A DNA stretch of 64,000 nt, from positions 22,956-86,955 of the forward strand of contig NZ_JOJL01000033.1 in assembly GCF_000721705.1 (NCBI RefSeq), in the 5' to 3' direction. Of the stretch, positions 33,936-44,330 are shown one piece after another. The notes beneath the pieces are model-generated. The model did not search any database, was not told the origin of the DNA, and was given only the letters and a program-made list of their open reading frames with translations. Each line of letters begins with the position of its first letter. The stretch's first letter is position 1. The DNA is from Actinoplanes subtropicus. GTDB taxonomy: Bacteria > Actinomycetota > Actinomycetes > Mycobacteriales > Micromonosporaceae. Position numbers and translations under genes: made by a program.

Positions 33936-34745
33936 CTCGGCCAGCGCCGGCAGGTTCAGGCCGGTGGGCTCGGTGCGGCGGGTGGCGATCATGCCCGGGC
34001 GGCGTTCCTCGGGCGCCGCCGCGCGCACGACCGCCCCCGAGGTGAGCAGGAAGGCCGTGTCGGTGAAGCCGTCCTCCTCGCGGACGGTGCTGCCGGCGAG
34101 GAGCCGCCAGCCGTACGCGGTCTGGGCGAAGACGCGTCCCTCGGTGATCTCGAAGCCGGGCCGCAGCCCCTGCGCGGCGGCCCGGCCGGCGAACCACCGC
34201 CCGACCATGCCGGAATCCCAGGGCACCCACTGCGGGCCGGGCGGGAAGACCGGCTCCAGCGGCTCCCAGTAGACCATCCCGGGCAGGAACGGCAGGAACG
34301 GGCAGACCCGGTAGAGGGCCGCGTAGATGTCGTCCCCCGGGTCCTGATCGAGAACCATCGCCGCCTGCAGCAGCCGCTCGGTCGGATCGGGAATCCGCGC
34401 GACCCGGGCGAGCAGTCCCTCGCGGTCCCCCTCCGTCGGCGGCGCGATCTCGGCGGCGCAGTCGACGCAGACCTGGCCGCCGGCCGGCTGACACGTCGGG
34501 CAACGGTACCGGCGACAGTTCCCGCAGACGGTCACCGCGTACTGGCCGCAGGGACAGATCGCGATCGGCTCGATGGACGCGTCGTAATACATCTCGCCGT
34601 GCGGATAGGTCATCGGCACCGGCTGCACCGCGCCACCGGGCCCGACCGGCTGCGGCACCAGAATCGTCATCGGCACCAGGCAGCGATAGAGGCCGGGAAT
34701 GACCCGCTCCCGCGGTTCGACCGGGTGACCCAGCGAGCATCCCAT
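33897..34745 (-). CDS. Protein with an eight-cysteine zinc cluster next to the E1/E2 operon
   Basis: 282 residues. Residues 62-98 contain Cys64, 66, 74, 77, 82, 85, 93 and 96, spaced as CxC, CxxC, CxxC, CxxC (for example CGNCRRYRCPTC). This is enough for two zinc ions as in RING, B-box or related treble-clef domains. The remaining 180 residues are Trp/Pro-rich (LPGMVYWEPLEPVFPPGPQW, FEITEGRVFAQTAYGWRLL) and unrecognised. It starts at 34745, six bases after TAGCAT. It converges on the DUF6886-like gene. An E3-like or adaptor role is speculation based on location. Confidence 0.7.
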   Translation of the reverse strand: MGCSLGHPVEPRERVIPGLYRCLVPMTILVPQPVGPGGAVQPVPMTYPHGEMYYDASIEPIAICPCGQYAVTVCGNCRRYRCPTCQPAGGQVCVDCAAEIAPPTEGDREGLLARVARIPDPTERLLQAAMVLDQDPGDDIYAALYRVCPFLPFLPGMVYWEPLEPVFPPGPQWVPWDSGMVGRWFAGRAAAQGLRPGFEITEGRVFAQTAYGWRLLAGSTVREEDGFTDTAFLLTSGAVVRAAAPEERRPGMIATRRTEPTGLNLPALAELGGLLGLRLPVA

Positions 34746-34751
34746 CGACTC

Positions 34752-34757
34752 ATGCTA
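34752..34757 (-). promoter_or_regulatory. -10 element for the cysteine-cluster gene
   Basis: On the minus strand TAGCAT is followed by six bases and ATG 34745. Confidence 0.45.
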
Positions 34758-34767
34758 GATCTATGTG

Positions 34768-35751
34768 TCAGCTCCGCAGGAAGGCGACGGCGACCAGCAT
34801 CGCTGACGTCGACAGTGCGGCGCACAGCAGAACGACGTACCAGGTTCGGTGGGTCGCGACGCCGGCCGTCGATGCGGCTGCCGGCCCGGTCGGGGCCGCC
34901 GGCGCGCCGCGCAGAGTGGCGGTGGCGGCCGCGGCGGCCCAGCCCATGGTCGCGGTCACCAGCGGCAGCGCGACCAGGTAGAAGACGGCCTGGTTGCCCA
35001 GGTTGTCGTCGACTATCTGGGTGGGCGTCCAGCCGTCGCTCGGGTCGTGCCCGGTCGCCCCGACGACCGCGACTGCGAGCAACCCGTACAGGTAGACGCC
35101 GAGGGCGGCGGTCACGGCGGCCATCCGGGCGACGCGCCGGCCCGCGGCGGCGTTGCCGCCCCACCACGCGCCGCCCGCCCCGACCAGGACCGGAGTCAGG
35201 AAGACCAGCCACCAGTGCCGGCCGATCGAGTTGAGCCACCGATCGAAGGTGAAGCCGCCCGCCGCCAGCCATGCGGCCGCGGTCACCAGGCCGCCGAGCA
35301 GCCCGGGCCCGGCCACTCCGGGGCGGCGCAGGAGCACGCTGCCGCCGAGCACGTAGCCGGCCAGGACCAGCAGCAGGACCGCCGTGCCCACCCAGGTCCA
35401 GCCGTCGACGTGCAGCCGGTAGTGCACGTGGATGTAGGCGTACAGCCCGGCGCCGCCGGCCGCGACCGCGGTGAGCGCCCCGAGCGCGGCGACGGCCCGC
35501 CCCCAGGGCGGCATGACCGCCGCGGCGACGACACAGCCGAGCGCGAAGCGCCAGCGCTGGGCCCGGCCCTCGAGCCGGTCCAGTTCGCCGATCATCGCCT
35601 GTCCCCAGTCACCGCGCTGGGTGGCCAGCAGACCGACCGCCCAGCCCAGCAACCGGGCCGGGGAGTCCTGGCGCGCGGCCGGGCCGGCCACCAGGCGGCG
35701 GCGGATCAGGGCCACCACCGCGCCCACCACGAAAATGAACAGCATCGACAT
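34768..35751 (-). CDS. Multi-pass membrane protein paired with PadR
   Basis: 327 residues with about eight hydrophobic helices, including an N-terminal MSMLFIFVVGAVVALI and a C-terminal WYVVLLCAALSTSAMLVAVAF. Between the first two helices the GDWGQAMIGELDRLEG segment is characteristic of the membrane partners of actinobacterial PadR regulators. It starts four bases after the padR stop, so the two are cotranscribed. Function is unknown. Confidence 0.8.
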   Translation of the reverse strand: MSMLFIFVVGAVVALIRRRLVAGPAARQDSPARLLGWAVGLLATQRGDWGQAMIGELDRLEGRAQRWRFALGCVVAAAVMPPWGRAVAALGALTAVAAGGAGLYAYIHVHYRLHVDGWTWVGTAVLLLVLAGYVLGGSVLLRRPGVAGPGLLGGLVTAAAWLAAGGFTFDRWLNSIGRHWWLVFLTPVLVGAGGAWWGGNAAAGRRVARMAAVTAALGVYLYGLLAVAVVGATGHDPSDGWTPTQIVDDNLGNQAVFYLVALPLVTATMGWAAAAATATLRGAPAAPTGPAAASTAGVATHRTWYVVLLCAALSTSAMLVAVAFLRS

Positions 35752-35755
35752 GAGA

Positions 35756-36064
35756 TCAGGCCTCGCTCGGGCGGAGGGCGGCGCGCGGGTTGGCCCGCGC
35801 GGGGGCGGGCAGCGTGGCCAGGAACTCCCGGCCCGCCCCGCTGAGCCGGTACAGGTGGCGGGGCGGGCGCTCGTGCGGGCCGGGCTCCCACGTCGCGTCG
35901 AGCAGGCCGCGGTCGGCCAGGCGAACCAGGATCGGGTACAGCGAGCCGGACTTCAGGTGGACCTCGGTGGCCAGGTCATAGCCGTAGCGCCAGCGCGACG
36001 GGTCGGCGGCCAGCGCCCGCAGAACGCTGATCGCCTGCATGGACAGGGGTCGGTTACGCCGCAT
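35756..36064 (-). CDS. PadR-family transcriptional regulator
   Basis: 102 residues; the short PadR winged helix, with LSMQAISVLRALAADPSRWRYGYDLATEVHLKSGSLYPIL split at RYGYDLA and SGSLYPIL, and the wing RPPRHLYRLSGAG. It starts at 36064, eight bases after TAGAGT. It is encoded before its membrane-protein partner and probably represses both genes. Confidence 0.93.
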   Translation of the reverse strand: MRRNRPLSMQAISVLRALAADPSRWRYGYDLATEVHLKSGSLYPILVRLADRGLLDATWEPGPHERPPRHLYRLSGAGREFLATLPAPARANPRAALRPSEA

Positions 36065-36072
36065 GGCGCTTA

Positions 36073-36100
36073 ACTCTACATACGTAGCGCTAAGCGTCAA
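36073..36100 (-). promoter_or_regulatory. Promoter of padR with flanking inverted repeat
   Basis: On the minus strand TTGACG (36095-36100), 16 bases and TAGAGT (36073-36078) precede the ATG by eight bases. CGCTTA and TAAGCG flank the spacer and -10, and CTAC...GTAG lies inside; either could be the PadR operator. Confidence 0.6.
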
Positions 36101-36104
36101 CCCC

Positions 36105-36685
36105 TCAAGCGGTGGTCAGCAGCGCCGTGAAGGTGCGGGACAGCGCCGCGCGGGACGCTGCCACCGACATCTTCATCACCTCGCGCCAGGTCGACCAGGT
36201 GGCCGACATGGTGACCGCCGTCAGGCTGTTCAGCAGCTCCTCGTCGCCGTCGATCTCGGCGGCGAACAGGGTCGCGATCTCCTCCCGCGCCCGGTTCAGG
36301 TGGGCGCGGCGGTAGTGTTGCAGCGTCTCCGAGAACGGCTCCTTCAACGCCGACGCCCTCGAGTTCGGGGCCAGTTGCTCCAGCATCCGGGCCCGCTGCC
36401 GGGTGTACGCGTCGATCCGCTCGGCCAGCGGCAGCTTGGTGGAGACCGGCTTGTGGCCCTCCGCCGCCTCCTGGAGCACCCGCTCGCCGCTGGCCGCGAA
36501 GAGCGCCTCCAGATCGGCGAAGTGACTCCACAACGCGCGCAGCGAGACGCCGGCCTGCTTGGCGATCCGTTCCGCCGTGGGGCGCAGGTCGCCCTCCCGG
36601 ATGAGCTGCTGGTGCGCGTCGACGATCGCGCTGCGGGTCCGTTCGGAGCGCGCCGTGCGGCCGTCGACGCGCTGCGGGGAGGTCG

Positions 36686-36689
<4 letters not shown>
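36105..36689 (-). CDS. TetR-family regulator ending the liv/acyl-CoA operon
   Basis: 194 residues. Helix-turn-helix: RSAIVDAHQQLIREGDLRPTAERIAKQAGVSLRALWSHFADLEALF read in parts, with recognition segment SLRALWSHF. It has a long helical C-terminal domain. The GTG start overlaps the stop of the acyl-CoA dehydrogenase (GTGA), making it the last gene of a ten-gene transcript that starts at livG. The palindrome at 45088-45104 is its likely operator. Confidence 0.9.
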
Positions 36690-37887
<1,198 letters not shown>

Positions 37888-37888
<1 letters not shown>

Positions 37889-38880
37889 CAGTTCCCCTCC
37901 AGGGCCTCGTGGCCGCGCATCACCAGCGGGCCGACCAGGTTGCCGATCGTGTCGAAGCCGTCACCGACCGTTTGACCTTGAACGTAGCGGTAGTGCACGC
38001 CCTCGAGGATCACCGCCAGCTTGAACGAGGCGAACGCCACGTACCAGTGCAGGTCGCTCACATCGCGGCCGCTGCGCTCGGCGTAACGGGCACTCATCTC
38101 GCGCAGCGTGGGATGGCCGGGCACCTTCAGCGGCACGGTCGCCAGGCCGTCGGTGACCTGCAGCGGGAGCCCGGCGTAGACCAGCATCAGGGCGACGTCG
38201 CTGAGCGGGTCGCCGAGCGTGGACATCTCCCAGTCGAGCACCGCGTTGATCTGCAGCTGGTCGCCGATCAGCACGTTGTCCAGCCGGTAGTCGCCGTGTA
38301 CGACCGCGCCGGGGCCGCCCTCCGGGATGTCCACGGCCAGCCGGGCGTGCAGCTCGTCGATGCCGGCCACGTCGCGGCTGCGGGAGGCGTCGAGCTGCTT
38401 CCGCCAGCGGCTCACCTGGCGCTGGTTGAAGCCCTCGGGGCGGCCGAAGTCGGCGAGGCCGATCGCCGCCGGGTCGAGCGCGTGCAGGTCGGCCAGCGTG
38501 TCCACGAGGGAGAGGATCAAGCCGTGCAGCGCGCTAGGGCCCAAATCCGACAAATCCGATTCTTCGCGGTAAATCTTGCCGTCGACCTGCTCCATCAGGT
38601 AGAACGGTGCGCCGATGACCGAAATATCGGTACAAAGCGCGACGGGGCGCGGCGCGGGGAAGCCCGCCTTGGAGAGCGCTTCGAGGACCCGGTGCTCACG
38701 CACCATGTCGTGGGCGGTCGGTAGGACATGCCCGAGCGGGGGCCGGCGCAACACCCACCGTTGCTGACCGTCCGTGATCGCGTACGTCAAATTGGATCTT
38801 CCACCGGCGAACATCCGCCCGGTCAGTTCGCGCGACGACCCGAGATAGGCCTGCAGCGCGGCGAGGTCGAGGCCCTTCAT
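37888..38880 (-). CDS. APH-type phosphotransferase family protein
   Basis: 330 residues of the aminoglycoside-phosphotransferase/kinase fold: glycine loop FAGGRSNLTYAI, lysine-strand replacement WVLRRPPLG, catalytic HGDYRLDN and metal-binding LDWEMSTLGDP. Homologues next to acyl-CoA dehydrogenases (ACAD10-like arrangement) act on hydroxyacyl substrates rather than antibiotics; a role in 4-hydroxy-acid metabolism is possible. Start 38880 overlaps the SDR stop (ATGA); the gene shares one base with the dehydrogenase start. Confidence 0.88.
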
Positions 38881-39656
38881 CGACGGCCTTCCTCGAACGC
38901 GCGCTGAATCTTGTTCATCCCGCCGAGCCACCGATCGGTGTCGGTCGCCCGCAACTGGTAGTAATCGGCGACCTCGGGATGCGGCAGCACCAGAAAGCTG
39001 TCGCCCTCGACCGCCTTCGCGGCGACCGCGGCCACCTCAGCCGGCTCCAGCGCACCGTCGGCCAGCATCGCGGCGCTCGCGCTGTCGGTCACCTCGCCGC
39101 GGGTGAGCATGTCGGTCCGGACACCCTGCGGGCACAGGGCCTGGACGATCAAACCCCGATGGGCGTACGTGGCCCGCAGCCATTCGGCGTACGCCAGCGC
39201 ACCGTGCTTGGTGACCGCGTACGAGGCGCTGCCCAGGATCGAGAGCAGCCCGGCGGCGCTGACCGTCACGAGCAACCGCTTTGGCTCGCCCCGATCCAGC
39301 CAGCGGGGCAGCAGGTGCCGGGTGACATAGACGTGGGACAGCACGTTGACCGCGAAGTCCCGGCTCCATGCCGCGTCCGGGGTGTTCTCGTCGCCGGCCG
39401 TGAGCACGCCCGCGTTCGAGCAGAACAGATCGATCCCGCCGAGCTCGGCCCAGGCCGCCTCGATCAGCCGGCGGGTGTCCTCCTCGTTCGCCGCGTCGCC
39501 CGGCACCGCCAGGCCGCCGATCTCGCTGGCCACCGCCGCGGCGGCGGCCGGGTCGAGGTCGCTGACCACCACCTCGGCGCCGTCGGCGGCGAACCGGCGG
39601 GCCAGGGCCGCGCCGATGCCGCCGCCCGCCCCGGTGACCACCACCCGCCGGGTCAC
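38877..39656 (-). CDS. Short-chain dehydrogenase/reductase
   Basis: 259 residues. NAD(P)-binding TGAGGGIGAALA, acidic VSDLDPA, the NAG strand (CSNAGVLTAG) and the catalytic YAVTKHG with upstream serine. The C-terminal segment DRWLGGMNKIQRAFEEGR is typical of the SDR group found beside acyl-CoA dehydrogenases. The GTG start overlaps the stop of the next SDR gene upstream (GTGA). It probably oxidises a hydroxyacyl intermediate. Confidence 0.9.
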   Translation of the reverse strand: MTRRVVVTGAGGGIGAALARRFAADGAEVVVSDLDPAAAAAVASEIGGLAVPGDAANEEDTRRLIEAAWAELGGIDLFCSNAGVLTAGDENTPDAAWSRDFAVNVLSHVYVTRHLLPRWLDRGEPKRLLVTVSAAGLLSILGSASYAVTKHGALAYAEWLRATYAHRGLIVQALCPQGVRTDMLTRGEVTDSASAAMLADGALEPAEVAAVAAKAVEGDSFLVLPHPEVADYYQLRATDTDRWLGGMNKIQRAFEEGRR

Positions 39657-40396
39657 TGCACCATCCCGGTCAGCGTGACGCCGCCGTCGATGACGACGGT
39701 CTGGCCGGTGATCCAGGCGGCATCCGGCCCGCACAGGAAGGCGACCGTGCCGGCCACGTCCTCGGGGACGCCGAGCCGGCCGAGCGGGTACGTGGCGGCC
39801 ACCTTCTCCTCGCGGCCCTCGTAGAGGGCGGTCGCGAACTTGGTCTTGACCACCGCCGGGGCGACCGCGTTGACCCGCACCTTCGGCGCCAGCTCGACGG
39901 CCAGCTCCTCGGTGAGGTGGATCAGCGCGGCCTTGGTCACGCCGTAGAACGCTATCCCCGGAGCCGGGCGCACGCCGGAGACCGACGAGATGTTCACGAT
40001 GGCGCCGCCCTCGGACAGGCCGCCGCGCAGCGCCTCCTGCACCCAGCCGAGGGTGCCGAGCACGTTCACGTCGATCATCTTGCCGGCGGCGCTCAGGTCG
40101 AGCGTGGCGAGCGGGCCGTACGCCGGGTTGATCCCGATGTTGTTGACCAGCGTCGTGATCGGGCCGAACTGGCCGAGCACCGTGTCGATCACCTCGGCCC
40201 GGTGGTCGGTGTCGTCGCCCTTGCCGGCGATGCCGATCGCCACCTCGGCGCCGCCCAGGTCGAGCGCGGCCTGGGCGAGCGCCTCCGCGTTACGCCCGGT
40301 GATGGCGACCTTGTAGCCCTCGGCAACGAAACGTTGCGCGATGGCGAAGCCGATTCCTCGGCTGGCCCCGGTCACGATCGCCACTTGGTCCGCCAT
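39653..40396 (-). CDS. Short-chain dehydrogenase, FabG-like
   Basis: 247 residues. TGASRGIGFAIAQRF binds the cofactor, VNNIGINPAYGP follows, Ser in NISSVSGVRPAPG and the YGVTKAA pair form the active site, and the C-terminal ITGQTVVIDGGVTLTG is classical. A 3-ketoacyl reductase or hydroxyacyl dehydrogenase in the pathway of this operon. It follows the binding-protein gene by 46 bases. Confidence 0.93.
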   Translation of the reverse strand: MADQVAIVTGASRGIGFAIAQRFVAEGYKVAITGRNAEALAQAALDLGGAEVAIGIAGKGDDTDHRAEVIDTVLGQFGPITTLVNNIGINPAYGPLATLDLSAAGKMIDVNVLGTLGWVQEALRGGLSEGGAIVNISSVSGVRPAPGIAFYGVTKAALIHLTEELAVELAPKVRVNAVAPAVVKTKFATALYEGREEKVAATYPLGRLGVPEDVAGTVAFLCGPDAAWITGQTVVIDGGVTLTGMVQ

Positions 40397-40442
40397 CGCC
40401 GCTCCTCTGTTTGCGCCTTCGAGATTCGTTCCGACCCAGACG

Positions 40443-41705
40443 TTACTGCGCCGTAGGGATACCGTTCTGCGGCGGCGTCGCGGCCGCCCCGGAGTACGCG
40501 GTGACCGCGCCGTCCGCGTCGTCGGTGGTGTACGGCGTCCCGAGGTAGGTCGCCTTGCCGCCGGTGAGCTTGGTGATCTGCTCGCCGGCGTACCCTGAAT
40601 GATCTTGCGCCGAGAAGCGCGTCGGGACCAGCCCCGGCCCGGTGAACCCGCCCTTCTGCACCGCCGCGGTCAGCTTGTCCCTGGTGAGGTCCTTGCCGGC
40701 GCCCTGCAGAGCCTGGACGAACAGGTAGCCGACGGACATGCCGTACACGACGTTGTTGTCGAAGGCGGCGTTCCCGTTGTATTGGCTGTTGACCTTCTTG
40801 TAAAGCTGGATCCACGGGTTGGATTCGTCGGTGTCCAGCGGCAGGTAGTTGGCCGCCACGACACCCTCGAGCAGCGGTGCCGCCGCGCCCAGCGTCTTGG
40901 TGAGCGTGCTGGGGTCGGAACCGACGTTGCTGACCACGAACTGCGGCTTGAAACCGATCTTCGCGGCCGTGCCGATCGACAGCGCGGTGAAGCCGGGGAT
41001 GCTGGCGAGGATGACGACGTCGCAGGCCGCCGCCTTGAAGGCGCCCATCTGCGGGCCGACGTTCGGGTTGGTCACCACGTAGGTCTGCTTGGCGGCCACC
41101 GTCCCGAGGACCTTCTCGACGCCCGCGAGGCTGTCCCGCCCGAAGTCGTCGTCCTGGCCGAGGAAGCAGACCTTCTTGCCGGCGTACGTCTGCTTCACGT
41201 ACGCCGCAAGGATTTTGCCTTCGATCGTGTAGTCGGGGTTGAAGCCGAACGTCCCTGGATACTTGCCCGGCTGGTTCCAGGTGCGGCTGCCGCTGGCCAC
41301 GAAGAGGTCGGGCACCCGGTTGGTCTTGAGGAAGTCGAGCACGCCGGTGTGCGTGGGCGTGCCCAGCCCGTTGAGGATCGCGAACACCTTGTCCTGCAGG
41401 ACCAGCTGGCGTACGACCTGCTGGGTGTTGGCGGGGTTGTAGCCGTCGTCCATGATCTTGTATGTGATCTTGCGGCCGTAGATGCCGCCGTTCGCGTTGA
41501 CGTAGTCGAAGTAGGCCTTGGTGGCCGGGGCGATCTCGGAGTAGCCGGCGGCGGCCGGCCCGGTGAGCGGCTGATGCGTGCCGATCAGGATCGAGTTGTC
41601 GGTCACGCCGGGCGTGTTGCCGCTGCCCCCACTGCTGGTGCTGTTTCCGTTGCTGCAGCCGGCGGCCAGCAGCAGCGCGGCGAGGACGGTCGCGGTGCGT
41701 CTCAT
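40443..41705 (-). CDS. ABC transporter substrate-binding lipoprotein (Liv type)
   Basis: 420 residues. The N-terminus ATVLAALLLAAGCSNGNS is a lipoprotein signal with a lipobox cysteine at residue 17. The mature part has the type I periplasmic-binding fold: ILIGTHQPLTGPAAAGYSEI, VNANGGIYGRKITYKIMDDG, and the VCFLGQDDDFGRDSLAG hinge region. Substrate could be a branched amino acid, but the neighbouring acyl-CoA genes point to another carboxylic acid. It is three bases behind livM. Confidence 0.93.
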   Translation of the reverse strand: MRRTATVLAALLLAAGCSNGNSTSSGGSGNTPGVTDNSILIGTHQPLTGPAAAGYSEIAPATKAYFDYVNANGGIYGRKITYKIMDDGYNPANTQQVVRQLVLQDKVFAILNGLGTPTHTGVLDFLKTNRVPDLFVASGSRTWNQPGKYPGTFGFNPDYTIEGKILAAYVKQTYAGKKVCFLGQDDDFGRDSLAGVEKVLGTVAAKQTYVVTNPNVGPQMGAFKAAACDVVILASIPGFTALSIGTAAKIGFKPQFVVSNVGSDPSTLTKTLGAAAPLLEGVVAANYLPLDTDESNPWIQLYKKVNSQYNGNAAFDNNVVYGMSVGYLFVQALQGAGKDLTRDKLTAAVQKGGFTGPGLVPTRFSAQDHSGYAGEQITKLTGGKATYLGTPYTTDDADGAVTAYSGAAATPPQNGIPTAQ

Positions 41706-41708
41706 TGC

Positions 41709-42719
41709 TCAGCCTTTCTGCCTACGGGATCTTCGGGGGAACTTGAGTGCGGCCAGCCCGCCGGGCGCGGCGAGCATGACCAGGACGAGGACGACGCCGA
41801 AGAAGGTGAGCGCGAGGTTGCCCTCGAGGTGCTGCGAGCCCGCGTCCTCGGCGATCGACTGAGCCACCGACGGCAATGCGACCAGCAGGACCGCGCCGAT
41901 CAGCGCGCCGGTGAGCCGGCCCAGCCCGCCGATCACGATGGCCATCAGCAGGAACAGCGACAGCGTGAGTGGAAAGGCGCCGGGGGAGACGCTCTGCGCG
42001 AGCACCGCGAAGAGAGCGCCCGCCAACCCGGCACACGCCGCGGAAACCACAAAAGCCATGACTTGCGTACGGGCGACGCCGACCCCCGCGAGCTTGGCGG
42101 CGGTCTCGTCGTCCCGCACCGCGCGCAGGTCCCGCCCGAAACGACCGCGGACGAGGTACGCCAGGACCAGCACCGTCAGCAGCGCACCCGCCCAGCAGAG
42201 CCACGCCTGCCACTGCTCGACCGGGATCACGCCCGGCGGCGGGTCCAGCGCCACGGACAGCCCCTGGTCGCTGTTGAAGGTCTTGTCGAACGTGCTGGTG
42301 ATGCTGGGGACGACGACCGCCACCGCCAGCGTCAGCCCGGCCAGGTACGGCCCCCTCAGGCGGGCCGCGGCGAGCCCGATGATCCCGCCGACGACCGTGG
42401 TGACCAGCACCGCCAGCGCGATGCCCGGCAGCAGCAGGTCGAATTTGTTCTGCCAGAGGGCCAGCGTGTAGGCGCCCGTCGCCATCAGCGCGCCGTGGCC
42501 GAGGCTGAGCTGGCCGTTGAGCCCGGTCAGCACGGTCAGGCCGGCGGTCACGCAGAAGTACGCCCCGATCGTCGCCAACTGGTAGTTCCGGAACGGGGGC
42601 AGGACGTAGGTCAGGGCGACCACGATGATCGCTCCGGCGATGACCAGCAGCAGCGGTGTGCTCTTCGGGGGCGACTTTTGGTGATCTTTCGTCTTTGTCG
42701 CGTCTTGGAGGATCGTCAC
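41709..42719 (-). CDS. livM: Branched-chain-type ABC permease LivM
   Basis: 336 residues, about nine helices. GLNGQLSLGHGALMATGAYT and the RDDETAAKLAGVGVARTQVMAF coupling loop are characteristic of LivM, as is IGGLGRLTGALIGAVLLV. It forms the translocation pore with LivH. The GTG start overlaps the livH stop (GTGA). Confidence 0.93.
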   Translation of the reverse strand: MTILQDATKTKDHQKSPPKSTPLLLVIAGAIIVVALTYVLPPFRNYQLATIGAYFCVTAGLTVLTGLNGQLSLGHGALMATGAYTLALWQNKFDLLLPGIALAVLVTTVVGGIIGLAAARLRGPYLAGLTLAVAVVVPSITSTFDKTFNSDQGLSVALDPPPGVIPVEQWQAWLCWAGALLTVLVLAYLVRGRFGRDLRAVRDDETAAKLAGVGVARTQVMAFVVSAACAGLAGALFAVLAQSVSPGAFPLTLSLFLLMAIVIGGLGRLTGALIGAVLLVALPSVAQSIAEDAGSQHLEGNLALTFFGVVLVLVMLAAPGGLAALKFPRRSRRQKG

Positions 42720-43594
42720 GCGGTCCTCGCCTTCGCCCTGGCGAACAGCCCGTCCGGCCGGCCCAGCAGCACCACCACGAGCAGGACCAGCACCGCCATC
42801 GGCGCGACCGTGGCGCCGAGATAGCCGCCGACGTACGCCAGCAGCAGGCCCACCACCAGACCGCCGACCACCGCGCCGACCGGGCTGTCCAGCCCGCCCA
42901 CCACGGCCGCGGTGAACGCCGAGACGAACAGCAGATCCATCGCGTTCGGGTGCAGGCCCAACTCGGTCGGGAGGACCAGCATCCCGGCGAGGGAGCCGAC
43001 CGCCGCCGCGAGCGCCCAGCCGAGCGTCAGCATCCCGCCGACCGGCACCCCCAGAAGCCGCGAGACGTCGGGCGCGAAGGCCGCCGCGCGCATCCGCAGG
43101 CCGGTCGCCGTACGGGTGAAGAGAAGCGTGAGAAGGACGACCACCGCGCCCACCGCGGCGAACACGAACAGGTCGTAGCGGGAGAGAATGGCGATGCCGC
43201 CGATCTCGAACGCGTCCCGGCTGAACGGCGCCGGAGCCGGCCGGTACCCGTCGCCGTAGATCATCCCGAGCACGCCCTGGATGATCAGCACCAGGCCGAG
43301 CGCCACCACCACGCCGTTGAGCGGCGACGAGTGGTCGACGAAGCGCATCACCACCCGCTCGACCACCGCGCCGAGCACGAGGCCACCGGTGACAGCGACC
43401 AGGAAGCCGAGCCAGTAGGAACCGGTCGCGTCGGCCACCGAATAGCCGGCGTACGCGGTCGCCACCGCCATCGCGCCCTGGGCGAAGTTCACGATCCGGG
43501 CGGCCCGCCAGATCAGCACCAGGGCCAGCGCGAACGCCGCGTAGACCGCGCCCCGGCTGAGCCCGTCGAAGGTCAGGTACAGGAATCGGTCCAT
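42716..43594 (-). CDS. livH: Branched-chain-type ABC permease LivH
   Basis: 292 residues, about eight helices. GLSRGAVYAAFALALVLIWR and NFAQGAMAVATAYAGYS at the N-terminus and VVGGLDSPVGAVVGGLVVGLL near the C-terminus are LivH marks. It starts one base beyond the livF stop. Confidence 0.94.
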   Translation of the reverse strand: MDRFLYLTFDGLSRGAVYAAFALALVLIWRAARIVNFAQGAMAVATAYAGYSVADATGSYWLGFLVAVTGGLVLGAVVERVVMRFVDHSSPLNGVVVALGLVLIIQGVLGMIYGDGYRPAPAPFSRDAFEIGGIAILSRYDLFVFAAVGAVVVLLTLLFTRTATGLRMRAAAFAPDVSRLLGVPVGGMLTLGWALAAAVGSLAGMLVLPTELGLHPNAMDLLFVSAFTAAVVGGLDSPVGAVVGGLVVGLLLAYVGGYLGATVAPMAVLVLLVVVLLGRPDGLFARAKARTA

Positions 43595-43595
43595 G

Positions 43596-44330
43596 TCAGA
43601 ACCCCAGGTAAGCGTGCCGGAGATCGGCGTCGCCGGCGAGCTTGTCGGCCCTCTCCCGGGCCGCTATCCGGCCCAGATTCAGCACGACACCCTCGTCGGC
43701 GATGGACAGTGCGCTACGGACGTTCTGCTCGACCAGCAGCACGGCCAGGCCGGTGCGATCACGCAGGTCCCGCAGCAGCCCCAGGATCTGGGCGGTGAGC
43801 TTCGGGGCCAGCCCGAGGGAGGGCTCGTCGAGCAGCAGCAGCCGGGGCCGGGCGGCCAGCGCCCGGCCGATCGCGAGCATCTGCCGCTCGCCGCCGGAGA
43901 GTTGGTGGCCGAGGTGGTTCTTTCGGCCGGCGAGCGCCGGGAACAGGTCATAGATCTCGTCGAGCCCGCCTCGTTTTTTCGGCCGCCGCCGCCAGAGGTT
44001 GCCGAGCCGAAGGTTCTCGTCCACGGTCAGCTCGGTGACCACGCCGCGGCCCTCCGGCACGTGCGCGATGCCATGCCGCACCATCCGCTCGACCTTCACC
44101 CCGCGCAGGTCGACGCCGTCGAACGTGATCCGCCCGGCGGCCGCGGGCAACAAGCCGGATATCGTACGCAGGAGCGTGGTCTTGCCCGCGCCGTTCGCCC
44201 CGAGCACCGCGACGATCCGCCCGGCGCCCACCGTGAGATCGACGTCGTGCAGCACGGGCGCGGCGCCATACCCGGCGGTCAGCCCGTCAACCTCGAGCAG
44301 CCCCGTCCCTTGCGGTCGTCCCGTTGTCAT
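43596..44330 (-). CDS. livF: Liv-type ABC ATPase LivF
   Basis: 244 residues. Walker A is GANGAGKTT, the signature LSGGERQMLAIGRAL and Walker B RLLLLDEPSLGLAP, with the LivF-specific VPEGRGVVTELTVDENL. Its ATG overlaps the livG stop (ATGA). Confidence 0.96.
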   Translation of the reverse strand: MTTGRPQGTGLLEVDGLTAGYGAAPVLHDVDLTVGAGRIVAVLGANGAGKTTLLRTISGLLPAAAGRITFDGVDLRGVKVERMVRHGIAHVPEGRGVVTELTVDENLRLGNLWRRRPKKRGGLDEIYDLFPALAGRKNHLGHQLSGGERQMLAIGRALAARPRLLLLDEPSLGLAPKLTAQILGLLRDLRDRTGLAVLLVEQNVRSALSIADEGVVLNLGRIAARERADKLAGDADLRHAYLGF

